A stretch of DNA of 35,786 bases from Candidatus Nomurabacteria bacterium (GTDB lineage: Bacteria; Patescibacteriota; Minisyncoccia; Phycocordibacterales; UBA9973), in the NCBI GenBank assembly GCA_029288805.1, contig JARIGO010000013.1, positions 1-35,786 of the forward strand, written 5' to 3'. Below, in pieces: positions 16,069 through 21,785 of this stretch; the stretch's first letter is position 1; each line of letters starts with the position of its first letter. Both the position numbers and the translations under genes were made by a program. Below the pieces are notes generated by a model. The model saw nothing but the letters and a program-made list of their open reading frames with translations. It was not told where the DNA came from and made no database searches.

Positions 16069-17064
16069 ATGATGACATTAAAAGAATTTCAAAAGTATTT
16101 TGAGGGAAGGTTTTTAGCAATAATAGAGGAAAAGAGCAATGGCTTTGTAACATATAGCAACGATGCTGCTATTAGAGAAGCATTGGCATACGTGCCCACA
16201 TTTTCACAGGGAGGAAAGTATCTTCGCCCGTATTTGCTGTACGTAGGATATTGTTCCGAAGGTGGCGACAATGACATCTTCTCTATATTGGCAGGCATGG
16301 AGCTGTTTCATTTGTTCTGCCTGGTCCATGACGATCTTATTGATCATGAAATCGTTCGTCGCGGCAATCCTACCATGCACGCTCATCTTGAAAAGGTATA
16401 CAACAATGCCGATATCAGCCGAGCAGTAGCAATGCTTGTAGGAGACTTGCTACTGGCATGGTCCGTTGAGTCCTTTGAGGAAACTGAGCAAGTCGAGCCC
16501 TATACTGTCGATGATGCTATGACGGAATACCGCACGCTCATATCAGAAGTCATTCACGGGGAAATGCTCGATGTGTTGTTATCCGCACAGGACAATGTCT
16601 CAAAAGAAACTATCGAAAAGAAAATGATGCTAAAGAGTGCACACTATTCTTTTTTCCGACCGCTCTACATTGGCATGGTCTTGGCAGGCGCTGATAGCGA
16701 CACTAAGGATTTTGCCGAGGAATACGCGGTCGGACTTGGTATGGCATTTCAGTTGCAAGATGATATTGCAGACTATGTCACTGACACTCAAGAAGGGCAG
16801 CAGACCTTGTTGTCCTGGTATATACGCAATGAAGCATCGGAAGAGTACCGAAGTCAGTTTGCAGGCTGTATTGCGACAGACGACTGGTCTGAGGAAGATG
16901 AGAAAAAGCTTGTGAAAATTTTGAAAGAATCAGGGGCGTTATCATTTGCGGAGGAGAAAGTTGAGGAATATTTTTTGCAGGCCGAAGATGCCATTTTCAA
17001 TCATGACAAAAACGGAGAGGAAATCTGGCAGGAAATCATTGAGGAAATACGACATGTGCATTAG
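16069..17064 (+). CDS. Polyprenyl (isoprenyl diphosphate) synthase
   Basis: This trans-prenyltransferase condenses isopentenyl diphosphate with an allylic diphosphate. The all-alpha fold shows GGKYLRPYLLYVG (substrate binding), the first Asp-rich motif HDDLIDHEIVRRGNPTMH (D88, D89, D92) and the second, FQLQDDIADY (D231, D232, D235). The usual GK/KxT loop after the second motif is replaced by TDTQEGQQTLLSWY. Length, 331 residues, is normal. In this envelope-rich setting it may make the long-chain lipid carrier precursor, but product chain length cannot be read here. Two ATGs are adjacent (16069, 16072). The first fits the leaderless spacing. It stands alone between uvrA and an orphan gene. Confidence 0.9.
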   Translation: MMTLKEFQKYFEGRFLAIIEEKSNGFVTYSNDAAIREALAYVPTFSQGGKYLRPYLLYVGYCSEGGDNDIFSILAGMELFHLFCLVHDDLIDHEIVRRGNPTMHAHLEKVYNNADISRAVAMLVGDLLLAWSVESFEETEQVEPYTVDDAMTEYRTLISEVIHGEMLDVLLSAQDNVSKETIEKKMMLKSAHYSFFRPLYIGMVLAGADSDTKDFAEEYAVGLGMAFQLQDDIADYVTDTQEGQQTLLSWYIRNEASEEYRSQFAGCIATDDWSEEDEKKLVKILKESGALSFAEEKVEEYFLQAEDAIFNHDKNGEEIWQEIIEEIRHVH

Positions 17065-17073
17065 CACGGTATT

Positions 17074-17082
17074 TGGTATACT
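17074..17082 (+). promoter_or_regulatory. Extended -10 promoter of the 313-residue orphan
   Basis: TGG plus TATACT ends 6 nt before the ATG at 17089. The intervening GGGGGC is G-rich but directly abuts the ATG, too close to act as a Shine-Dalgarno sequence. A leaderless transcript is predicted. Confidence 0.6.
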
Positions 17083-17088
17083 GGGGGC

Positions 17089-18030
17089 ATGAACGAAAAC
17101 CCTCCAGAGCTACACCCAGAAGAACAGGAAAATATCCCTAACAATTCACATCAAGAAAATCTTGAGAATATTAATGACGTATATGCTGAAGCCCGAGAGC
17201 ATTTTTATGACCAAAGAAAGGATGATGAACAGAAGCAGCGGGAGCTTTTTGAGCATACAAAATCAATCCTAGAAGATACTAAACATAGGGCTTCTGATGC
17301 TAGCCCGGAAACAGTCGGAACGGAATATGCTCCTACTAAAGAGTCGAGAAAGGGGGCGGGGATGCTCAAGCAGTTTGCTATTGCTGCAGGCATTGCTCTT
17401 GCTGGGCTGCTTCCGGCAAAGGAGGCGAAAGGTAGTCAAAAAGTGCAAGACAAGGTCGGATCTAAGACTGAAGCATCTGCGCCGTCTCCGGAACATAACG
17501 AACATTTTGTTAGCAATCATTTGCGGCAGGATTGGAATGACTATGTTGACTGGCTTGACGCTCATCATCTCAAAGGCAGTGACACCCTAGACTCCCGTGC
17601 TGTAGCAAATAAAATGATTAATCAATTTATTGCTGAACGACAAGCTGCTGGTAAACCAGTAGTGCTTACAGTTGAATCTGTCAGCGACATTCAGAAAGAG
17701 CTTATTCGATACAGAAATTGGTATATTGAGCAAGTAGAAGAGACGCAAGAGGAGCTTAAAAAAGGAGAACATCCAAAACATTTGTACTACTTCGCAAATC
17801 CTGACGGCTCATCATTCAGTAAAGATCAATACCTTGTTCAATTGAAAAAAGAAAAGGCAGATGGCGATGGCATTGCTGGTGAAAATACAACAAGAACAAA
17901 ATTTTCAGAAGCTTATATGCAATATGTCGTTGAACAGAAAACTCATTTTGATGGCATGGGGGATGTAAGATTTGCTTCAAACAAAGAGCCTTTGAAATAC
18001 GAAGGGTTCAGTAAGATTGAAGGGGAATAA
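17089..18030 (+). CDS. Membrane-anchored protein of unknown function
   Basis: I do not recognise this 313-residue protein. Residues 1-85 are highly charged and likely coiled coil (NDVYAEAREHFYDQRKDDEQKQRELF). Around 93-110 there is one hydrophobic segment (LKQFAIAAGIALAGLLP), followed by a Lys/Glu-rich linker. The C-terminal 180 residues look globular and alpha-helical, with aromatic-rich patches (RQDWNDYVDWLDAHHL; ELIRYRNWYIEQVEETQEEL). It has its own extended -10 promoter and a strong terminator just past the stop, so it is monocistronic. The polar N-terminus is probably cytoplasmic and the C-terminal part outside, but topology is inferred. Confidence 0.75.
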   Translation: MNENPPELHPEEQENIPNNSHQENLENINDVYAEAREHFYDQRKDDEQKQRELFEHTKSILEDTKHRASDASPETVGTEYAPTKESRKGAGMLKQFAIAAGIALAGLLPAKEAKGSQKVQDKVGSKTEASAPSPEHNEHFVSNHLRQDWNDYVDWLDAHHLKGSDTLDSRAVANKMINQFIAERQAAGKPVVLTVESVSDIQKELIRYRNWYIEQVEETQEELKKGEHPKHLYYFANPDGSSFSKDQYLVQLKKEKADGDGIAGENTTRTKFSEAYMQYVVEQKTHFDGMGDVRFASNKEPLKYEGFSKIEGE

Positions 18031-18035
18031 AAAAT

Positions 18036-18057
18036 AAAAAGGGCATGTGCCCTTTTT
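18036..18057. terminator. Strong bidirectional terminator
   Basis: AAAAAGGGCA and TGCCCTTTTT form a perfect inverted repeat, and the plus strand continues in T to 18060. A-runs on one side and T-runs on the other make it work both ways. It separates the 313-residue gene from the convergent 51-residue acidic gene. Confidence 0.9.
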
Positions 18058-18061
18058 TTTG

Positions 18062-18217
18062 TTACTCAGAATCCTCATCGCTTTCGGAATTGTCAGCCGC
18101 TTCACGTGCTTCATCTGCATTTTGCTCTGCAAGTTCTGCTTTAGCTTCGGCTGCATCAGCATCTGCTTCTTTTGCTGCCTGGTCTTTTTCGTTTACTTCT
18201 TCTTCATCGATAGACAT
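18062..18217 (-). CDS. 51-residue highly acidic, alanine-rich protein
   Basis: On the minus strand an ATG at 18217 opens a 51-codon frame ending in TAA at 18062-18064. The product (starting MSIDEEEVNEKDQAAKEAD, ending in SESDEDSE) is almost entirely Glu, Asp, Ala, Lys and Asn. It should form one long, very acidic helix, with no hydrophobic core and no Cys. A bidirectional terminator starts 2 nt past the stop, and a TATAAT lies about 30 nt upstream of the start, so it looks like a real transcription unit. It resembles small DNA-mimic or histone/ribosome-binding acidic proteins only in composition. I cannot assign a family. Confidence 0.6.
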   Translation of the reverse strand: MSIDEEEVNEKDQAAKEADADAAEAKAELAEQNADEAREAADNSESDEDSE

Positions 18218-18247
18218 GGTATGTAATTTAAGGTAAATAAATGAACA

Positions 18248-18253
18248 ATTATA
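18248..18253 (-). promoter_or_regulatory. Possible -10 for the 51-residue acidic gene
   Basis: The minus strand reads TATAAT, placing transcription start near 18241 and giving a leader of about 24 nt. No clear -35. Only 3 nt separate it from the oppositely directed uvrC -10, so the two promoters must share or compete for polymerase. Confidence 0.45.
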
Positions 18254-18262
18254 TGTTATAGT
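18254..18262 (+). promoter_or_regulatory. Extended -10 promoter of uvrC
   Basis: TGT plus TATAGT ends 11 nt before the uvrC ATG at 18274. The leader would be only about 5 nt. There is no Shine-Dalgarno sequence. Confidence 0.55.
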
Positions 18263-18273
18263 ACCCTTGTATT

Positions 18274-19542
18274 ATGATTCGTCAAGAGTTGGACAAGTTG
18301 GAATTACCGGCAGAGCCAGGAGTGTATTTTTGGAAAGATGCTGAAGGAAAGATCCTCTATATCGGAAAGGCAACGTCGCTGAGAGACCGCGTGCGCTCTT
18401 ATTTTGCGCCTGATGTTATCAAGACTCGTGGGGCACATATCGTTGATATGGTTTTTAAGGCTACGATCGTCACGTACGAAGTGACGCATACGGTACTTGA
18501 AGCATTGATTCTTGAGGCCAATCTCATCAAGAAATACAAGCCGTACTACAACACCAAGGAAAAAGACGATAAGAGTTTTAATGTTGTAGTCATTACCAAG
18601 GAAGATTTTCCTCGCATTATTTTGGTACGACAAAAAGATTTGGACACTCGCAACAAGACCGTAACGTTGCCCCGGTTAGGATTGCAGAACTGTAAATACG
18701 ATGCTGTCTTCGGACCGTTTCCGAGCGGGCCAAGTGTGCGTGAGGCATTAAAAATCATTCGTCATATCTTTCCATTTCGTGACCGTGCCAGCGCCCAAAA
18801 AGACAAGGAGGCATTTTATCGTCAGATCGCATTGGCTCCCGATGTTTCAAACAGTGAAGCCGCAAAAGAATATCGTAAGAACATTGGTCGCATCAAACTG
18901 ATCCTGCAAGGCAAGATGCAGTCATTGATCAAAGGGCTGAAAAAAGAAATGACTGAAGCTGCCAAGCGTGAAGCCTTTGAAGAGGCGAATGTGTTGAAGC
19001 AAAAAGTTTTTGCGTTGGAACACATTCAGGACATTTCATTGATCAAGCGTGATTTGGAGCGCAGCAGTGGGGAAGAGGTCTTTCGGCTGGAAGCGTATGA
19101 CATTGCGCACCTGTCCGGCAAGCAAATGGTCGGTGTCATGACGGTAGTCGAAAATTCCAACCCTAATAAAAATGAGTATCGCAAATTCATCATTCGCGGT
19201 TTTGACAAGGCCAATGATGCGGGAGCATTGCGCGAAGTGTTGGTGCGTCGCCTTGCTCATACTGAATGGCCGTATCCAAATGCCATTGTTGTGGATGGAA
19301 ACATTATTCAAATCAACGTTGCTACTGAAGCCTTGAAAGAATTGCAACTAGACATTCCTATCATTGCCGTGACCAAGGATGAGCGACACCGCCCAAAGGC
19401 TATCAGCGGTAATGCCGAGCTAGTCGAAGCGCATAAGTTTGCCATTCTGCTTGCAAACAACGAAGCTCACCGCTTTGCTATTACATTCCACAAGCTAAAA
19501 AGACAGAAAGCGCAGTTTGGCAACACGCTCAAAAAACAATAG
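18274..19542 (+). CDS. uvrC: Excinuclease ABC subunit C, short cysteine-poor form
   Basis: UvrC makes the dual incisions on either side of a lesion bound by UvrB. The 422-residue protein keeps the GIY-YIG 3' nuclease (PGVYFWKDAEGKILYIGKAT, 14-33), the UVR helix pair that binds UvrB (about 218-255), and the RNase H-like 5' nuclease with AYDIAHLSG (D276), VVDGN (D341) and HRFAITFHK (H399). It stops right after this last motif, so the tandem helix-hairpin-helix domain of the roughly 600-residue family members is missing. The cysteine cluster that normally follows FPFR is absent too (here FPFRDRASAQKDKEAF). The only cysteine is C140. With UvrA and UvrB nearby, the repair set is complete. Confidence 0.95.
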   Translation: MIRQELDKLELPAEPGVYFWKDAEGKILYIGKATSLRDRVRSYFAPDVIKTRGAHIVDMVFKATIVTYEVTHTVLEALILEANLIKKYKPYYNTKEKDDKSFNVVVITKEDFPRIILVRQKDLDTRNKTVTLPRLGLQNCKYDAVFGPFPSGPSVREALKIIRHIFPFRDRASAQKDKEAFYRQIALAPDVSNSEAAKEYRKNIGRIKLILQGKMQSLIKGLKKEMTEAAKREAFEEANVLKQKVFALEHIQDISLIKRDLERSSGEEVFRLEAYDIAHLSGKQMVGVMTVVENSNPNKNEYRKFIIRGFDKANDAGALREVLVRRLAHTEWPYPNAIVVDGNIIQINVATEALKELQLDIPIIAVTKDERHRPKAISGNAELVEAHKFAILLANNEAHRFAITFHKLKRQKAQFGNTLKKQ

Positions 19543-19548
19543 TATACT
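19543..19548 (+). promoter_or_regulatory. -10 box of the 204-residue secreted orphan, leaderless arrangement
   Basis: TATACT starts directly after the uvrC stop codon and ends 6 nt before the ATG at 19555. No -35 or Shine-Dalgarno sequence. Confidence 0.6.
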
Positions 19549-19554
19549 GATTGC

Positions 19555-20169
19555 ATGAAGAAAAAAATCATCGCTATCGTCATCATCATTTTAATTTGTA
19601 TTGGTACTGCATTGTATATGCATCATAAGCAATCGGCCCGTTCTCAATCAGCGTCTACTGCAATCATTCATTATGTAGCGACTGTGGATCAGGGTAGTGA
19701 ACCAAATGAAAAAGGAACATGCTGGACTGGCTCTATTGCCGCACCGTTTCGTACGGATGCATGGCGCTGCACGACAGGTAACCAAATCGCTGATCCGTGT
19801 TTTGAAATTGCTGGTACCAACAAACTCTTGTGCAGTCCTACTGGTAACGATGATGACAATTTTATTTTGACGCTCACTCAGTCAGTGCCAAAAGCTATTC
19901 CTGCTTCTGAGCCAGCTCCTGCAAACTGGGCGTGGAAGATGCAGCTTGCTGACGGTACTATTTGTACACCATTTACTGGAACAGGAACACTAACTGCTGA
20001 CCATCAAGAAGGATATTATGGCTGTAGCGACGGTACTACATTGCTTGGCAGTATCAACAACGCTGCTCCGTTATGGACAGTAAGCAAGGCAACGCTTTCA
20101 TCTGCTGCGAACGATCTTCCAGCCGTGCTTTCTCAAAAGACTGTTCCAGTCAAAACTATCTGGCAGTAA
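19555..20169 (+). CDS. Secreted or membrane-tethered cysteine-containing protein, unknown
   Basis: I do not recognise this 204-residue protein. It begins with a basic start and one hydrophobic segment (MKKKIIAIVIIILICIGTALYM), a signal peptide or signal anchor. The rest is an extracytoplasmic domain rich in Thr, Ala, Gly and Trp. It has six cysteines after the membrane segment (in KGTCW, AWRCTT, DPCFE, LLCSP, TICTP and YGCSDG), an even number compatible with three disulfides. Tryptophans recur near the cysteines (CWTG, AWRC, NWAWKM). It has its own -10, and a hairpin follows the stop. It has no visible link to its neighbours uvrC and the ligase. Confidence 0.75.
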   Translation: MKKKIIAIVIIILICIGTALYMHHKQSARSQSASTAIIHYVATVDQGSEPNEKGTCWTGSIAAPFRTDAWRCTTGNQIADPCFEIAGTNKLLCSPTGNDDDNFILTLTQSVPKAIPASEPAPANWAWKMQLADGTICTPFTGTGTLTADHQEGYYGCSDGTTLLGSINNAAPLWTVSKATLSSAANDLPAVLSQKTVPVKTIWQ

Positions 20170-20177
20170 TAAACAAA

Positions 20178-20206
20178 AAATAAATGGGGTCTGACCTCAT
20201 TTATTT
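20178..20206 (+). terminator. Hairpin terminator between the 204-residue orphan and the ligase gene
   Basis: AAATAAATG, one G-T wobble and GGT pair with ACC, T and CATTTATTT around a CTG loop, 13 bp in all. The 3' arm is T-rich but no long T-run follows. The last base of the hairpin is also the first base of the TGC of the next promoter, so the two elements abut. Confidence 0.6.
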
Positions 20207-20214
20207 GCTATACT
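20206..20214 (+). promoter_or_regulatory. Extended -10 promoter of the ligase gene, leaderless arrangement
   Basis: TGC plus TATACT ends 7 nt before the ATG at 20222. No -35 and no Shine-Dalgarno sequence. It abuts the upstream hairpin. Confidence 0.65.
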
Positions 20215-20221
20215 ATTATTC

Positions 20222-21175
20222 ATGAAACGAGTCGGTATACTTCGCGGAGGCGTTAGTCCTGAATATGATATTTCTCTGAAGACGGGAGCGAATGTTCAGC
20301 GCGCATTGCACGATGCGGGACTAGAAGCAGTAGACATGCTGCTTGATAAAGATGGCGTACTTCACATCAAGGGCATTCCAACGGATTTGGAAAGTGCTCG
20401 AGAACAGGTCGATACGGTATGGAATGCATTGCATGGAACATTTGGAGAAGATGGTCAGGTACAAGCGCTGCTTGATCAATACGGTATTCCGTATACTGGT
20501 GCAACATCCGATGTTGCGCAGCTAGCATTTAACAAGCAGTCCGCAAAAGAACATGCCAAGGCGCTCGGCATAGACACGCCTCCCTCTATCATGGTCATTC
20601 CTGACGGTACTGAGTCTGTGTCAGAAGTGACGCAGCGTATTTATCGAAGCTTTGCTCCGCCATGGGTGTTGAAGCCATTGTCTGGAGGAGGTTCGGTGCG
20701 AACATATTTTGCGATGACTCCATTGGAGCTCTCTCAGTTTATTGATGAGCACGTTTCTCAGCAGGAACCGTTTATCGTTGAGCAATATATTTATGGTAGA
20801 GAAGCGGCTGTTGGGGTAATCGATAATTTTCGCCACCAGTCAGAATACGTCTTGCCTGTAGTGGAAGTGCAAAGTCCAAACAACGGCATACTGACTAATG
20901 AAACTCGCAAGAATGAAAAGCCAAACAAGCTGTTTGGAGGATTCAATACTGAAGAAAAATCCATGCTTTCAAAGTTGGCGCAAAAACTGCACAAGCATTT
21001 TGGCGCGAAGGATTATTCACAGAGTGAATTCATTATCGACAAGCGCGGCAAGCCATGGTTCATCGAGCTCGACACCCATCCACACCTTACCAATGACTCA
21101 CCATTTCTCATCGCCCTCGAAGCCGTCGGCGCCAGCCTTCAAGAGTTTGTGAAGTCAGTAATAGGAGAGGAATAA
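20222..21175 (+). CDS. ddl: D-alanine--D-alanine ligase-like ATP-grasp enzyme
   Basis: Ddl joins two D-alanines for the peptidoglycan stem peptide. The 317-residue protein has the N-terminal GGVSPEYDISLKTG, the HGTFGEDGQVQALLDQYGIPYTG stretch, the ATP-grasp lysine in VLKPLSGGGSV and the metal-binding end SEFIIDKRGKPWFIELDTHP. It is divergent where it matters. The three metal ligands of E. coli DdlB, Asp257, Glu270 and Asn272, correspond by spacing to E269, E282 and D284, and the usual NxxPG is DTHPH. The family call is firm. The exact substrate (D-Ala-D-Ala or another dipeptide or depsipeptide) is open. It is monocistronic, with an extended -10 just upstream. Confidence 0.85.
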   Translation: MKRVGILRGGVSPEYDISLKTGANVQRALHDAGLEAVDMLLDKDGVLHIKGIPTDLESAREQVDTVWNALHGTFGEDGQVQALLDQYGIPYTGATSDVAQLAFNKQSAKEHAKALGIDTPPSIMVIPDGTESVSEVTQRIYRSFAPPWVLKPLSGGGSVRTYFAMTPLELSQFIDEHVSQQEPFIVEQYIYGREAAVGVIDNFRHQSEYVLPVVEVQSPNNGILTNETRKNEKPNKLFGGFNTEEKSMLSKLAQKLHKHFGAKDYSQSEFIIDKRGKPWFIELDTHPHLTNDSPFLIALEAVGASLQEFVKSVIGEE

Positions 21176-21179
21176 TTAC

Positions 21180-21188
21180 TGCTATACT
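21180..21188 (+). promoter_or_regulatory. Extended -10 promoter of the 169-residue membrane protein, leaderless arrangement
   Basis: TGC plus TATACT ends 6 nt before the ATG at 21195. No -35, no Shine-Dalgarno sequence. Confidence 0.65.
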
Positions 21189-21194
21189 TTTTAT

Positions 21195-21704
21195 ATGGAG
21201 CAAACACATTCACCGCGTCTTGTTAAATGGTCATTGATCGTAGCAATAGTTATCGTTGTTAATCTCTTTTTTAATTACGCGATTTCACTGCTATATCAGG
21301 CACCGCAGTACAATGATTACTTTCCACCAGCACAGATAGTGAATACCATTGATACCCAGAATGGTTGTTTGGCGGTTGGTGGGCAATGGACTGCGCCTGT
21401 TACCAAAGATGACAAAGGATACTGTAATCCTGATTTTACAAAACAGCAGCAATTTCAAACTGCGCAAAAGCAATATGATGAAGCAGTTTTCGTACTGCTA
21501 GTCTTGCTTGGTATCGCCAGTATTATCGTCGGCGCACTGTTTGATCATGAAGTATTGTCACCTGCATTTTCATGGGCGGGAGCACTGTCACTTTTTATCG
21601 CTTCGGTACGATATTGGTCTGATGCGAACAATGTGGTGAAGGTACTTATCCTGTTCGCGGCATTGGGCGCCCTCGTGTGGATCGCCATCAAAAAATTTAA
21701 ATAA
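21195..21704 (+). CDS. Four-helix membrane protein of unknown function
   Basis: I assign no function to this 169-residue protein. Hydrophobic helices are seen at about 11-34 (VKWSLIVAIVIVVNLFFNYAI), 97-115 (EAVFVLLVLLGIASIIVGAL), 122-138 (SPAFSWAGALSLFIASV) and 146-165 (VVKVLILFAALGALVWIAI). Between helices 1 and 2 is a soluble loop of about 60 residues with two cysteines (NGCLAVGGQW and KGYCNPDF), probably extracytoplasmic and disulfide-linked. The C-terminus is basic (KKFK). The gene has its own extended -10, and a 14-bp hairpin follows the stop by 7 nt. Confidence 0.75.
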   Translation: MEQTHSPRLVKWSLIVAIVIVVNLFFNYAISLLYQAPQYNDYFPPAQIVNTIDTQNGCLAVGGQWTAPVTKDDKGYCNPDFTKQQQFQTAQKQYDEAVFVLLVLLGIASIIVGALFDHEVLSPAFSWAGALSLFIASVRYWSDANNVVKVLILFAALGALVWIAIKKFK

Positions 21705-21711
21705 TCTTTAG

Positions 21712-21742
21712 CCAACATCCCACGTTGAACGTGGGATGTTGG
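21712..21742. repeat. Perfect 14-bp palindrome with 3-nt loop
   Basis: CCAACATCCCACGT and ACGTGGGATGTTGG pair perfectly around TGA between the four-helix gene and leuS. A T-run is missing on both sides (ACTAGTTTGC follows), so it is an atypical terminator. It could be a mobile palindromic repeat or a protein-binding site. Confidence 0.75.
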
Positions 21743-21785
21743 ACTAGTTTGCTGAAAATACAGTTTTGTGGAAAGATGTATATAT

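Noticed and set aside
17083-17088. GGGGGC as a Shine-Dalgarno sequence for the 313-residue gene
   Set aside because: It abuts the ATG with no spacer, and the -10 directly before it would leave it outside the mRNA.
18274-19542. uvrC as a frameshifted pseudogene
   Set aside because: All three catalytic motif regions are intact, and the frame ends cleanly before a new promoter. No HhH-coding sequence is seen in other frames downstream, so it is a short form and not a broken gene.
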